Assembly (NCBI GenBank): GCA_018302105.1
Contig: JAGWAD010000016.1
Location: 1 to 35,489 of the forward strand
From: Candidatus Woesearchaeota archaeon
GTDB taxonomy: Archaea; Nanobdellota; Nanobdellia; SCGC-AAA011-G17; GW2011-AR18
Length of the DNA: 35,489 nt
Direction: 5' to 3'
Part shown: positions 1 through 7,758 of the stretch, piece after piece
Position numbering within the stretch: the stretch's first letter is position 1
Layout of the letters: the number at the start of each line of letters is the position of its first letter
Translations under genes and position numbers: made by a program
Notes under the pieces: model-generated
What the model was told of the DNA's origin: nothing
The model's input: the letters and a program-made list of their open reading frames with translations, nothing else
The model's database searches: none

Positions 1-197
1 AATATTATTATACTAAAATTATGGATAGAAAATGTTTTTCATTGAAAGGATTGAAAATGTTATATTCTTCTACTTTTCTTTCTAAAAAAGAATTTGATAA
101 ATTGTATAATGGAAAAGAATATGATAATTTAAAGAAAAAATATGATCCTTCTGGAAGATTTCCTACTTTGTTTGAGAAAGCTGTTAAATTTAAATAA
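1..197 (+). CDS. FAD-linked oxidoreductase, C-terminal end (DHCR24/FAD_binding_4-like), cut by the window edge
   Basis: The reading frame is open from the first base to a TAA at 195-197, so only the last ~65 residues are present. They read GLKMLYSSTFLSKKEF, then a YDNLKKKYDPSGRFPTLFEK stretch. This is the usual end of the DHCR24-like and decaprenylphosphoryl-ribose-oxidase-like branch of FAD-linked oxidases, where a G-K-M-LY strand is followed by an EF..LY helix and a Y-P-LYEK tail. Family knowledge suggests oxidation or reduction of a polyprenyl or sterol-like lipid at the membrane, but the FAD-binding domain lies outside the window, so the substrate cannot be read. An ATG at 21 is internal, not a start. 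It is convergent with the next gene, separated by a T-rich 52-base gap. Confidence 0.6.
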   Translation, partial: YYYTKIMDRKCFSLKGLKMLYSSTFLSKKEFDKLYNGKEYDNLKKKYDPSGRFPTLFEKAVKFK

Positions 198-249
198 TTA
201 TTTAATCTGATTTTTTTATATTATTTCAAAATATCTCTTGTATATTTCT

Positions 250-891
250 TTATCTTTTTAATAAATTTTTTATTTCTTCTTTAATTTTATTTATTCTTTT
301 TTTTGATTCTTTTTTAGCTTTATTGTATCTTAATTTAAAATTTTCATAATTATTATCATCACCAATTCTTCTCCATATCTCTTGTTTAGTAAATCCTTGT
401 TTTTCCAAACATTCTGTTAATGTACTTATTTGAGATTTATCTACATTATTTATTTTTGCAGACCTAAAGTCAGGTGAATAAATTTCAATTACAACGCCAT
501 AAATTATTGGTTCATAGTTTCTCTTCTTAGCGTAAAATTCAGATAATCTTGCTTTTGCATAATTTTCTTTTGTGTCAAAATCTTGTTTTAGCCATATTGG
601 CAATTTTATAATAAAAACATCAAGAACATTTTTTCTTATTGCATATTCATATTCTCTGAAAGCTTTGCCTATTGGTTTTCCAAATTTTATTTTTTCATTT
701 ATTGCTTTAATTTCTTTATTTTTAATTTCATTTAATAATGTTATTGCATATGTTCTTGAAATTCCATTTGTATCTATTAAGTGCGCTTCCCTAATATTAA
801 AATCGTGTCTAATAACTTTACTTTTTATTTGTCCATATTTTTCTTCTAAAACATCTGTATGTAATCTTTCTGCAAGAGGAAAATGTTCCAT
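250..891 (-). CDS. Chorismate-lyase/UTRA-fold-like protein
   Basis: This 213-residue soluble protein shows a weak but ordered match to the chorismate lyase/UTRA fold: a strand REAHLID followed by RTYAITLLN (34-54), a GKPIGKAF turn (71-78), then an arginine-led strand and a hairpin ending in YGVVIEIYSP (about 113-140). UbiC-like proteins use the same order to bind chorismate or an effector in a buried pocket. The last ~55 residues are helical and very lysine-rich, possibly nucleic-acid binding. There is no N-terminal HTH as in GntR regulators, so a ligand-binding or lyase role is open. A TATA-like AAATTTATA about 27 bases upstream of the ATG suggests a leaderless transcript. The fold is an inference; the sequence identity is low. 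Confidence 0.42.
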   Translation of the reverse strand: MEHFPLAERLHTDVLEEKYGQIKSKVIRHDFNIREAHLIDTNGISRTYAITLLNEIKNKEIKAINEKIKFGKPIGKAFREYEYAIRKNVLDVFIIKLPIWLKQDFDTKENYAKARLSEFYAKKRNYEPIIYGVVIEIYSPDFRSAKINNVDKSQISTLTECLEKQGFTKQEIWRRIGDDNNYENFKLRYNKAKKESKKRINKIKEEIKNLLKR

Positions 892-959
892 GTAATTTTA
901 TATTGAAATGAAGATATAAATTTATCTAAATACAAAAAAATCAATTATTTATTATTTTA

Positions 960-2288
960 TTAACTACCTTGTTGATTTGGTCTAAAGGATTTAAAAAATG
1001 CATGGCCGTATTTTAATAAATCTGATTTATACCGAATATCTTGTTTTCCTTTTTGAATCAATGATATCATGAATTCTTTTTGTCTGTCGTAATAATACGC
1101 TTTATCTAGGCTTGCCAATCCTCCTAAAACTTGATTTGTGTTTTTATTTCCTTCTCTTTCCAAATAGCTTTTTGAACCACCAAAATGTTTATGCAAATCT
1201 TTTTTACATAATTTTATTAATTTCTCTCTTGGTATTCCTTTTGGATAACCATAGCCATCAAATACTGAACCAAGCGGTCCTGACCCAAATAATTCTATAA
1301 CTTCTTCTCTTGTAAAACCTATTAGTTCTGGATATTTTATTAATGAACCTGGATATTTTATCATGTCTGTTCTGTTTGTATCAAAATATTCTAAAATTTT
1401 TCTAGCTCCTTTTGAAACTTCATCTCTATCTATTATTACTGGGCTTTTATCTTGAGATACAAAAGAACAAGCTATTTCAAACATTAATGGCCCATATCCT
1501 TTTTTTGCTGCGATTCTAAATATCTCCCAAGCTCCCAAATATGTTTCTTTATCATGTTTGCACTTAAATTCACAATACCCAATTATTACAGTTTCGGCCA
1601 TCCTATAACCAAGATATCCCAAATCTTCTTCTCCCCAAAAGAAACTTTGGCCATCTGAAAAGAGATATTTTCCTTTTACTTGTTCCTGTTTTATTTTATA
1701 TTCTTTTCTTATTACTTCTCTCAATTCTTCCGGACCTTCATACATCATATGCAATAATTTATCAAAATCTTCAACTTCTTTGTAAAAATTGTTTCTGTTA
1801 TACAATACCATTTGAAATTTATCGTGAGATAACATTAGAGCCATATTGTCATATTCATCTAAATCCCCTCTTGATTTAATCTCTTTTATATTTGAACATT
1901 CTGTTGTTAGTTCTCTAATCTCTTTTACTACCTGCTTTAAATTTTTACATTTTTCCAATAGTGTAATAAATTTTGAATCTCTTTTGCAAATTTCTTGAAT
2001 ATTATCTATATCTATTTGTAGCTTATCGAGCATTTTATTATATTCATAAACTCTTTCTAAAAAAGTTCTGACGATTTTATTCTGATATGCATTAATTGTT
2101 GGTCTTATTTTCTGTATTGTAGAAATTAGTTTTTTATAATCTATATAAACCTCATTTATATTTGATTGAATAGATAGCGTTTTTTTATTTATTTCTTCAG
2201 TATTATGCTGATTTATTAGTGATATTATTTCCAGAATAGATCTAACTAAATTTTCTATTTTGTCAATCCTTTTACTAATATAATCCAT
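960..2288 (-). CDS. Hypothetical protein with N-terminal coiled coil
   Basis: I do not recognise this 442-residue protein. Residues ~1-135 are heptad-like and rich in I, L, K and E (helical bundle or coiled coil). Residues ~140-290 form a mixed region with aromatic-rich patches such as YLFSDGQSFFWGEEDLGYLG. The C-terminal ~150 residues hold a glycine-rich segment (FGSGPLGSVFDGYGYPKG) followed by basic helices. There is no signal peptide, no membrane helix and no cysteine cluster. It reads as a single intact frame with codon use like its neighbours. It lies alone between two genes of the same strand with gaps of about 70 and 105 bases, so it is probably its own transcription unit. A scaffold or structural role is possible but unsupported. 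Confidence 0.75.
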   Translation of the reverse strand: MDYISKRIDKIENLVRSILEIISLINQHNTEEINKKTLSIQSNINEVYIDYKKLISTIQKIRPTINAYQNKIVRTFLERVYEYNKMLDKLQIDIDNIQEICKRDSKFITLLEKCKNLKQVVKEIRELTTECSNIKEIKSRGDLDEYDNMALMLSHDKFQMVLYNRNNFYKEVEDFDKLLHMMYEGPEELREVIRKEYKIKQEQVKGKYLFSDGQSFFWGEEDLGYLGYRMAETVIIGYCEFKCKHDKETYLGAWEIFRIAAKKGYGPLMFEIACSFVSQDKSPVIIDRDEVSKGARKILEYFDTNRTDMIKYPGSLIKYPELIGFTREEVIELFGSGPLGSVFDGYGYPKGIPREKLIKLCKKDLHKHFGGSKSYLEREGNKNTNQVLGGLASLDKAYYYDRQKEFMISLIQKGKQDIRYKSDLLKYGHAFFKSFRPNQQGS

Positions 2289-2394
2289 TAAAAAATTTAT
2301 AATCTTTTTACTATTTAATTGTTTGTAATATTTTATTTCTTTTATTTTTATTAGAAATGTATTTTTTAATTTTTATATTTACTATAATGGCTTT

Positions 2395-3591
2395 TTAATA
2401 AATTTTTGGATAAAAAATAAGATTCAATAATAATATAAAAATTAGGCCACAAATAAAAGCGAAGCTAATAAATGAAACCAAATACCAAAGACTATAAATT
2501 GGTTTATATTTTGTTGCAAAATAAATTGCTGGTCCAACCAATCCAATTAATGATAAAAGTCCCAAGATTAATATTATTAAAAGTATAAATATTTCTGAAT
2601 TTCTGAAATAATACAATCTGCCAATTTTACCTATAATAAAAATTGAAAATGTCCATAATATACTTAATATAAATGGTATTATTAGGCCTGTAACAATTAC
2701 TAATATCAACTTGTTCTGTTTTTTTATAATTTTAAATAATTTTATTGATATTAAACTTAATAAAAATAAAACTACTAATGTTATTAATGAAATAATAAAT
2801 ACTTTACTAAGATTTAATGAAAGCCACGATTCTGAATATTTTCCTTTAACTTTAAAACTTTCATATGGGTCTAATGTACTTGTAGATTTTACATATGAAC
2901 CATAACCTATTGAACCTGAAGATCTATAAACTGTAGAATAATCAGAGGCAGATAAAGCTCCTTTTGCCAATGTTTCAGTAAAACTATTATCCTGATAAAC
3001 TGTTTTGGATTTTCCTTCTTTTAAGTATAATTCATTATTTACATTTATTCCAACTTGGACAAAGTTAACATCAAATTTAGTCTTTATAGTTTCAAAATCA
3101 TAATTAAATATATTTCCTGACTTCTCTGCATAGTCTTCAGATTTATAGTAAATTATTATACTTGCAGATTCTTGAGAATTAATTTTAGTATATAATTGTA
3201 AATCAAGCAAAACTGCATTTGATGTAATTTCTTTTTTGTAATTTATTATTGAATATTTTGGAGTATAATCTCTTTGTCTTGAATACTCAAAACATTCTTC
3301 ATAGCCCTGGTGTGCACATATAGCATTATAACCATAATATTCTTGGACTATATTTATTATTCTAATATTATTTCCGGGAATTTCTAATCTTATATTATTA
3401 ATTTGATTTTTTCCAAAATTATAGAAATTTAATTTTCCAATTACAGAAGCTTCTCCTTCTCCATCAAATGTAACAGTGTAATACTGATTATTCTGATTAT
3501 ATGAATTTGTAGGATAAGCAATCTCAGATGAAAATGTAAAAGGCATTACTAATAAAAATAATATTAATAAACTTTTAATTATTTTTTCCAT
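2395..3591 (-). CDS. Secreted-domain membrane protein, partner of the tethered regulator
   Basis: The protein is 398 residues from the ATG at 3591. That start is chosen over an upstream in-frame codon because it has a perfect GGAGG eight bases before it and is followed at once by a signal peptide (residues 1-22, KIIKSLLILFLLVMPFTF). Residues ~25-260 are a beta-rich, tyrosine/asparagine-rich outside domain with two close cysteines (92 and 100) that could form a disulfide. Four hydrophobic helices follow (about 264-287, 295-320, 334-358, 367-392). The gene overlaps the end of the upstream regulator gene by 13 bases, so the two are translationally coupled. I infer that the outside domain senses or displays something and that the pair works at the membrane. 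No known family was recognised. Confidence 0.7.
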   Translation of the reverse strand: MEKIIKSLLILFLLVMPFTFSSEIAYPTNSYNQNNQYYTVTFDGEGEASVIGKLNFYNFGKNQINNIRLEIPGNNIRIINIVQEYYGYNAICAHQGYEECFEYSRQRDYTPKYSIINYKKEITSNAVLLDLQLYTKINSQESASIIIYYKSEDYAEKSGNIFNYDFETIKTKFDVNFVQVGINVNNELYLKEGKSKTVYQDNSFTETLAKGALSASDYSTVYRSSGSIGYGSYVKSTSTLDPYESFKVKGKYSESWLSLNLSKVFIISLITLVVLFLLSLISIKLFKIIKKQNKLILVIVTGLIIPFILSILWTFSIFIIGKIGRLYYFRNSEIFILLIILILGLLSLIGLVGPAIYFATKYKPIYSLWYLVSFISFAFICGLIFILLLNLIFYPKIY

Positions 3592-4277
3592 TTTCTTGTC
3601 CTCCAGTAGATAAATATAATATATAAGACTAAAATTGTTAGTGTTCCTAAAAAGAACCATAATGCATAATTTGGAATTATAAATTGTGATGTTTGTGCAA
3701 ATTGGCTAATATCAGGAATTTCTGAAGAGATTTGTTGAGTAGATTCTGAAACGTAATTTGAAGGCATTACTAATTGTGTCGTCTGCCCAACTTGAGAAAT
3801 ATTTGATTCTGAAGTTTTTTGCATAATTGAATTTGAAGCGCCAGAAATAAGCCTTTCAGCACTATAACCATAAAATTTTTTATTAAACAATTGATAAATG
3901 TAAATACCTGCTGAAATTAAAAAACCTGATAATGCAACAGGAATTATATCCTTTAACTTTTCCATAAATGAAGGATTGGAATTTTTAGGAGAGATTATTA
4001 TGATTTTATTTGCCAATTGATATAGTTGTATTTTCTTTCCTTTTTCGCTCCATAAGAAATCTTTTATTTCTATTATTCCAGAATTTAATAATTGTTTTAT
4101 ATTATAATGCACTGTTGGTAAAGGCAAACTTAATTTTTCTGCTATTTCTGTTTCTGATAATGGTTTGTTTGCTAAAAAATTTAGAATTTTCCTTGCAGTA
4201 TCTGAAGACATTACTTGTGCTAATTCCTTTGATTTATTATCTTCCAAGTTTAATAATAAAAATTTCTCTTCTGTCAT
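3579..4277 (-). CDS. Membrane-tethered winged-helix (ArsR-like) regulator
   Basis: Residues ~17-90 form an ArsR-like winged helix: SSDTARKILNFLANKPLSET, then EIAEKLSLPLPTVHYNIKQL as the helix-turn-helix, and a wing ending in YQLANKIIIISPK. This type binds DNA and acts as a repressor or activator. Unusually, it continues into a membrane helix (~113-131), a Ser/Gln/Thr-rich loop of ~70 residues that would lie outside the cell, and a second helix (~205-225) with a basic end WRTRKWKK. The DNA-binding domain and the basic C-terminus would both face the cytoplasm. The next gene overlaps by 13 bases and encodes a secreted/membrane protein. The promoter has ATTTATATAG about 30 bases upstream, so the transcript is short-leadered. 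A surface-to-DNA signalling pair is a reasonable inference. Confidence 0.75.
   Translation of the reverse strand: MTEEKFLLLNLEDNKSKELAQVMSSDTARKILNFLANKPLSETEIAEKLSLPLPTVHYNIKQLLNSGIIEIKDFLWSEKGKKIQLYQLANKIIIISPKNSNPSFMEKLKDIIPVALSGFLISAGIYIYQLFNKKFYGYSAERLISGASNSIMQKTSESNISQVGQTTQLVMPSNYVSESTQQISSEIPDISQFAQTSQFIIPNYALWFFLGTLTILVLYIIFIYWRTRKWKK
3600..3604 (-). promoter_or_regulatory. Strong Shine-Dalgarno site for the 3591 start
   Basis: On the minus strand the sequence reads GGAGG, then 8 bases, then ATG. It lies inside the 3' end of the regulator gene, supports the internal start at 3591, and fits translational coupling of the two overlapping genes. Confidence 0.75.
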
Positions 4278-4421
4278 AAATTTAGTTAATAATATTACTA
4301 TATAAATACTATTTTGACTTCAATTTAAATTAAAGTTATGTAAAATTTTCAAAAATTTTATATCGCGGCTCTGGAAAGCCTTAAATTTCTTTTGATAATA
4401 ATTAATATATAAAAATGAAAA

Positions 4422-4931
4422 ATGGATAAAGTTATAATTTATCATTATACAAGGGAAAAAAAATATTTAGGTATGATAAAAAGAGGATTATTTATGCCAA
4501 CATCACCATTTAATTCAAACATAAAAGAAGCTGAGTGGTTAAAATATGTAACCCAATTTTCATTTCCTGTTTCCCGTTTGAATACTTGCTGTTTCTTTGA
4601 GAAAAATCCAAAAAATTGGAAAGAGTATGGCTTATTTGAATTATTAATGGAAGAATTTTCAGGAGGGGATTATTTATTGGAAATCTCTATTAAAGATGAT
4701 AAAGAACAGCCAATTTTAGTAAGGGATCATAGTTTTCATAGCCCAAAAAATTATTGCATGTCTCCTGAAGAATGGAGAGAAAGAAAAAACAGAGATTCAA
4801 AACCTCATTTGAGAGAGGCATGGTATAAATCAACAATACCACTAAAAGATTATAATAATAATTTTATTTGTCCAGAAATATTGGTTCCATTTCCTATATC
4901 TTTAAATAATATTATGATAATAGAAAAATAA
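4422..4931 (+). CDS. Unknown protein, first of a two-gene cassette (weak ART/DarT-like features)
   Basis: The 169-residue protein begins VIIYHYTREKKYLGMIKRGL. This opening (H-Y-T, helix, I-x-x-G-L) is also seen at the start of several ADP-ribosyltransferase-fold families such as DarT/DUF4433. It then has CCFFEKNPKNWKEYGL, a strand DYLLEISIKD, a conserved-looking PILVRDHSFHS and a final PEILVPFPISL, where an E-[IV]-L-V strand would correspond to the last ART strand. I see this only as a fold hint, not proof. It is soluble and has no signal peptide. The stop codon overlaps the start of the next gene by one base (TAATG), so the two are co-translated. A TATA-like run AATATATAAAA ends just before the ATG, so the true TATA box may be further upstream. 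Confidence 0.6.
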   Translation: MDKVIIYHYTREKKYLGMIKRGLFMPTSPFNSNIKEAEWLKYVTQFSFPVSRLNTCCFFEKNPKNWKEYGLFELLMEEFSGGDYLLEISIKDDKEQPILVRDHSFHSPKNYCMSPEEWRERKNRDSKPHLREAWYKSTIPLKDYNNNFICPEILVPFPISLNNIMIIEK

Positions 4932-5320
4932 TGGGTAGCTATATTGAGTTCAATGATACTTTACAAATAACAACTGCACAAGGATTTCCAAAAGAGCTGA
5001 ATTTAGAATCACATTTAAATAAGCCCATAAAAGCTGAAGATTTTGAAGGAAGAGTATTTGAGTTCTGCAATAAATCAAATATACGGATTTATCATCCCGC
5101 TCCTGTGCGTGTCTTTTTAGCTCATAATATTAATGGAAAATGGTTGCACTGGGGAAAAGTCCACATTATAGAACAAACAATTCATGCTGAAACCCAAACA
5201 ACTTCTGGAAAGTATAAGATTATCCAAATTTATGAACCCGAATACATGAGATTAAAAAATATATTTGATGTTGAAGAAGATAAAAGATATTGGGATGATT
5301 CTATGCATAAAATCATATAA
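4931..5320 (+). CDS. Conserved-type hypothetical protein, second gene of the cassette
   Basis: The 129-residue soluble protein starts MGSYIEFNDTLQITTAQGFP, continues with an FEFCNKSNIRIYHPAPVRVF segment and a GKWLHWGKVHIIEQTIHAET strand pair, and ends with TTSGKYKIIQIYEPEYM. From memory this pattern occurs in an uncharacterised family found in bacteria and DPANN archaea; I cannot name it or give a function. The mostly beta composition suggests a small binding domain. It starts within the stop codon of the upstream gene, so stoichiometric production of both proteins is expected. A toxin-antitoxin or modifier-reader relation is possible but not shown. There is no promoter between the two genes. 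Confidence 0.7.
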   Translation: MGSYIEFNDTLQITTAQGFPKELNLESHLNKPIKAEDFEGRVFEFCNKSNIRIYHPAPVRVFLAHNINGKWLHWGKVHIIEQTIHAETQTTSGKYKIIQIYEPEYMRLKNIFDVEEDKRYWDDSMHKII

Positions 5321-5427
5321 TTTAAAATTTCTCAAAATTTTTAATATATCTCAAACAAACATGTTATAATGAAATTTACTAGCGATTCTCTTTAATCTTC
5401 ACCATATGCCGCATCAATTCAGCAAGA

Positions 5428-5460
5428 TTTATATATTACATAGTATTACATAATATTACC
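5428..5460 (+). promoter_or_regulatory. Promoter with three 10-bp-spaced operator repeats before the RHH antitoxin
   Basis: A TATA box (TTTATATA, 5428-5435) stands 26-33 bases before the ATG at 5461, so the transcript is probably leaderless. The repeat TATTACA occurs at 5434-5440 and 5444-5450 and as TATTACC at 5454-5460. The spacing of exactly 10 bp, one helical turn, fills the space between TATA and transcription start. Ribbon-helix-helix dimers commonly bind such tandem half-sites, so this is a likely autoregulatory operator. Confidence 0.6.
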
Positions 5461-5712
5461 ATGGAAACATTGAGCATTAAAGTTGATTTAGATTTGTTGA
5501 ATAAGATAGATTCATCTTTAACTGAATTTGGTTATGGGACAAGAACCGATTTTATAAGAGAAGCAATAAGAGACAAATTAAAAGCTTTAAGAAAAGAACA
5601 ACTTCTGATGAAATATTATGGTGCTTCGAAAAGAACAACTTCTGATAAAGAATTGCACGAGGCTGGAGAAAAAGCAACAAAGGAATTAGCTAAAAAATTT
5701 GGTATTGATTAG
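5461..5712 (+). CDS. Ribbon-helix-helix (CopG-type) antitoxin-like regulator
   Basis: The 83-residue protein opens with the classic RHH strand METLSIKVDLDLLNKIDSSL, followed by helices with FGYGTRTDFIREAIRDKL. This is the pattern of CopG/VapB-type DNA-binding antitoxins. The second half (from ~40) is a charged helical tail that would wrap a toxin. It is convergent with a PIN-domain toxin gene and the two overlap by four bases at their 3' ends. That is unlike the usual co-directional antitoxin-toxin operon. The promoter carries three tandem half-sites directly before the start codon, consistent with self-repression. It may instead be a solitary regulator or pair with a toxin elsewhere. Confidence 0.82.
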   Translation: METLSIKVDLDLLNKIDSSLTEFGYGTRTDFIREAIRDKLKALRKEQLLMKYYGASKRTTSDKELHEAGEKATKELAKKFGID

Positions 5713-6107
5713 ATTAATTCTTGAGACTTTTTAATTTCTATTAGATATTTTAGTTTTTCAAAATGTTTATCTGTATAAATAAGTATTGCTTCATTATCTC
5801 TAGCAATTAAGGCATGTAAAATGTCTCTATAAGATATTTTTATATATTTTTGCATTCTTCTTCCTTCTTCTGCTTGTGCTTTATTTATGTGAACAATTTT
5901 ATTATTTTCAGCAATATTTATTATACATTTAATTTCTTCTCTATTATAGCCTAATTTTTTTAATTCAAGAATGTGAAGATCTGAATAAATAACTAGTATA
6001 TCTGATTTTATTATTTTATTTATTAAAACTAGAGCAATCTCACTATTTATTCCTCTTTTTTCATAAAAATCTAATAATATTGAAGTGTCTAAATAATATT
6101 TAATCAT
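5709..6107 (-). CDS. PIN-domain ribonuclease (VapC-like toxin)
   Basis: The 132-residue single-domain PIN protein has the four acidic residues expected to hold Mg2+/Mn2+ at the RNA-cleaving site: D7 in YYLDTSI, E48 in LHILELKK, D95 in SYRDILHAL and D113 in IYTDKHF. Family knowledge says VapC toxins cut tRNA or rRNA and are neutralised by a cognate antitoxin. No antitoxin gene precedes it on the same strand; the nearest candidate is the RHH gene on the opposite strand, overlapping it tail to tail by four bases. A TATA-like TTTTAAAG about 25 bases upstream gives it its own promoter. The assignment as a PIN nuclease is firm; the pairing is an inference. Confidence 0.85.
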   Translation of the reverse strand: MIKYYLDTSILLDFYEKRGINSEIALVLINKIIKSDILVIYSDLHILELKKLGYNREEIKCIINIAENNKIVHINKAQAEEGRRMQKYIKISYRDILHALIARDNEAILIYTDKHFEKLKYLIEIKKSQELI

Positions 6108-6172
6108 TTAAACTTTATTTAATTTAGACTTTAAAAGTGTGACTTGAAAATATTTCCAGATTAATACAATTT

Positions 6173-6313
6173 TTACACATTAAATATTAACATAAGAATT
6201 CCTGATATCAAAAAATAAGCACCAACAATAAATCTTAGAAAGTTTGGAAATGCCAAAATTAATATTCCCATTAAAATGTTAAACAATGCAATTACTAATA
6301 CTCCTGAGACCAT
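6173..6313 (-). CDS. 46-residue two-helix membrane protein, DUF3096-like
   Basis: A short frame reads MVSGVLVIALFNILMGILIL, then AFPNFLRFIVGAYFLISGIL, and ends LMLIFNV before TAA. It is made of two hydrophobic helices joined by a P-x-x-LRFIV-x-Y turn. That matches the DUF3096 pattern (G-hydrophobic-AGILIL-x-P-x-LL-hydrophobic-Y-hydrophobic-GLL), a family of about 45-50 residue membrane proteins of unknown function found in bacteria and archaea. It is intact, begins with ATG and lies between the PIN gene and the NreA gene. It is read from a visual match only. Confidence 0.65.
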   Translation of the reverse strand: MVSGVLVIALFNILMGILILAFPNFLRFIVGAYFLISGILMLIFNV

Positions 6314-6518
6314 AAAGAAATTTTATTTTTTTGCTTTTTAAAGATTTACTATATGTTCTTTAGAGGGCTTCGCTTCCTTTGGAATTATATGTTTTAAATA
6401 GTTTATAATAATTGATTTAAATTCTTGAATAAATATTCCAATTGGGAAATTAATAATATATAATATAGTTTAAATAATGACATATAAATTTGTTAAAATT
6501 TACAATATTTTCCTTGAA

Positions 6519-6529
6519 AAATATATAAA
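6519..6529 (+). promoter_or_regulatory. TATA-type promoter of nreA
   Basis: The run AAATATATAAA lies 22-32 bases before the ATG at 6551 with no Shine-Dalgarno in between. This is the spacing of a leaderless archaeal transcript and supports the short N-terminus of the NreA-like protein. Confidence 0.5.
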
Positions 6530-6550
6530 CTTCAAAATATTCCTATACTT

Positions 6551-7750
6551 ATGTTAAAGATTAGAAGCCCGTGGATTCAGGATATTAAGATAAAAGCTTT
6601 AAACTTAGTAGACAAAGAATATACTGGGAATACTCCTCCAACTGTTTTTGTAGGTAGCAAATTTGCAGATTTAAATAAAGCAAATGTGGGAATATTAAGC
6701 CCCTTGGAAAACAAAGAGGAAGCATGGAAATATGATGACCCATATCATTGGTACAATAATAATTACAATATAAATAAAATTATTGAATTAAGAGCCAATT
6801 TAATTAATGCAAGAAAAAATTTTTCTATTTTCGAAGTTAGAAACAGCAATAAATTTTTAGATTTGGCACAAGAAATAGCAATGAGCTTTAAACCAAGCAC
6901 AATTGAGGTTGAACTTGAAAAAAAGTTAAAAGCTAAAATAAATTTAGATAATATTCATTTACCATTTGGTCCTGGAGGAGAAGCTAAGAAAATAGAAGCA
7001 ACTGAAAATATAAAGGTTAATCAGAAAATTGAGAAAGTTTATTATGATACTGATTTGAAATCGGCTGAGGCTATTATTGATCTTAATAAAATTGGAATTC
7101 CGGAATATAAATTAAGTCAAATTCTAAGTATTGGAATTACTGGGCTTAAGTATAATCGTAAACTTGTTCCGACTCGATGGTCTATAACTGCAACTGATGA
7201 TATTTTAGGTAAAAATTTAATAAAAGAAATAAAAAATTATAATACAATTAGCAATTACAGGATTTTATTTGGTAATTATTTTGGAAATTATTATCTAATA
7301 TTTTTATTTCCTGATGCTTGGAGCTATGAATTATTTGAAAGTTCAATGCCTGACCAACTACCGAATATAGATCATGAGATTTATACTATGACTGATTATG
7401 AGAATTATTATGGAAGAAAAACATATGCAGATAACACTGTTGGCGGATATTATGCTGCAAGGTTAAGTTTACTAGAATATCTAAGAGATAATAAAATACA
7501 AGCTTCTGCATTATTATTAAGGTTTGTAACTTCAGAATATAGTGCCCCTTTAGGAGTTTTTGTTGTAAGGCAGGCTGTAAGGAAAACTATAAGTTCACAA
7601 ATATTTTATTTTAATGATAAAAAAATCATGTTAGAATTTGGGAAAAATTTAATTTTAAGAAAATTTGGATATAATGTTGATAATTTATTGAAAAAGAGTA
7701 TTTTATTAAATAATATTAATAAACAAAGAAAGATATTTGAATTTACTTAA
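6551..7750 (+). CDS. nreA: NreA-type archaeal DNA repair protein, without N-terminal zinc finger
   Basis: The 399-residue protein follows the Nre family closely: TPPTVFVGSKF (28-38), a DPYHWYN motif, QEIAMSFKP (107-115), DLKSAEAI, KLVPTRWSITATDD (204-217), YGRKTYA, GGYYAARLSLLEYL (298-311) and PLGVFVVRQAVR (333-344). NreA proteins act in DNA damage repair in archaea and bind the PCNA sliding clamp through a C-terminal PIP motif. Here the last residues QRKIFEFT keep Q, I and F at PIP positions 1, 4 and 7 but lack the second aromatic. The usual N-terminal cysteine zinc finger is absent; the protein begins only ~27 residues before the TPP motif, and the TATA box position supports that start. Loss or divergence of both terminal contact motifs is unusual. 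Confidence 0.88.
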   Translation: MLKIRSPWIQDIKIKALNLVDKEYTGNTPPTVFVGSKFADLNKANVGILSPLENKEEAWKYDDPYHWYNNNYNINKIIELRANLINARKNFSIFEVRNSNKFLDLAQEIAMSFKPSTIEVELEKKLKAKINLDNIHLPFGPGGEAKKIEATENIKVNQKIEKVYYDTDLKSAEAIIDLNKIGIPEYKLSQILSIGITGLKYNRKLVPTRWSITATDDILGKNLIKEIKNYNTISNYRILFGNYFGNYYLIFLFPDAWSYELFESSMPDQLPNIDHEIYTMTDYENYYGRKTYADNTVGGYYAARLSLLEYLRDNKIQASALLLRFVTSEYSAPLGVFVVRQAVRKTISSQIFYFNDKKIMLEFGKNLILRKFGYNVDNLLKKSILLNNINKQRKIFEFT

Positions 7751-7758
7751 TTTTTAAG

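Noticed and set aside
6355-6385. GC-richer patch with a possible UUCG hairpin, considered as a small RNA
   Set aside because: The stem is only about four pairs with a wobble, and no C/D or H/ACA boxes or promoter spacing could be made out.
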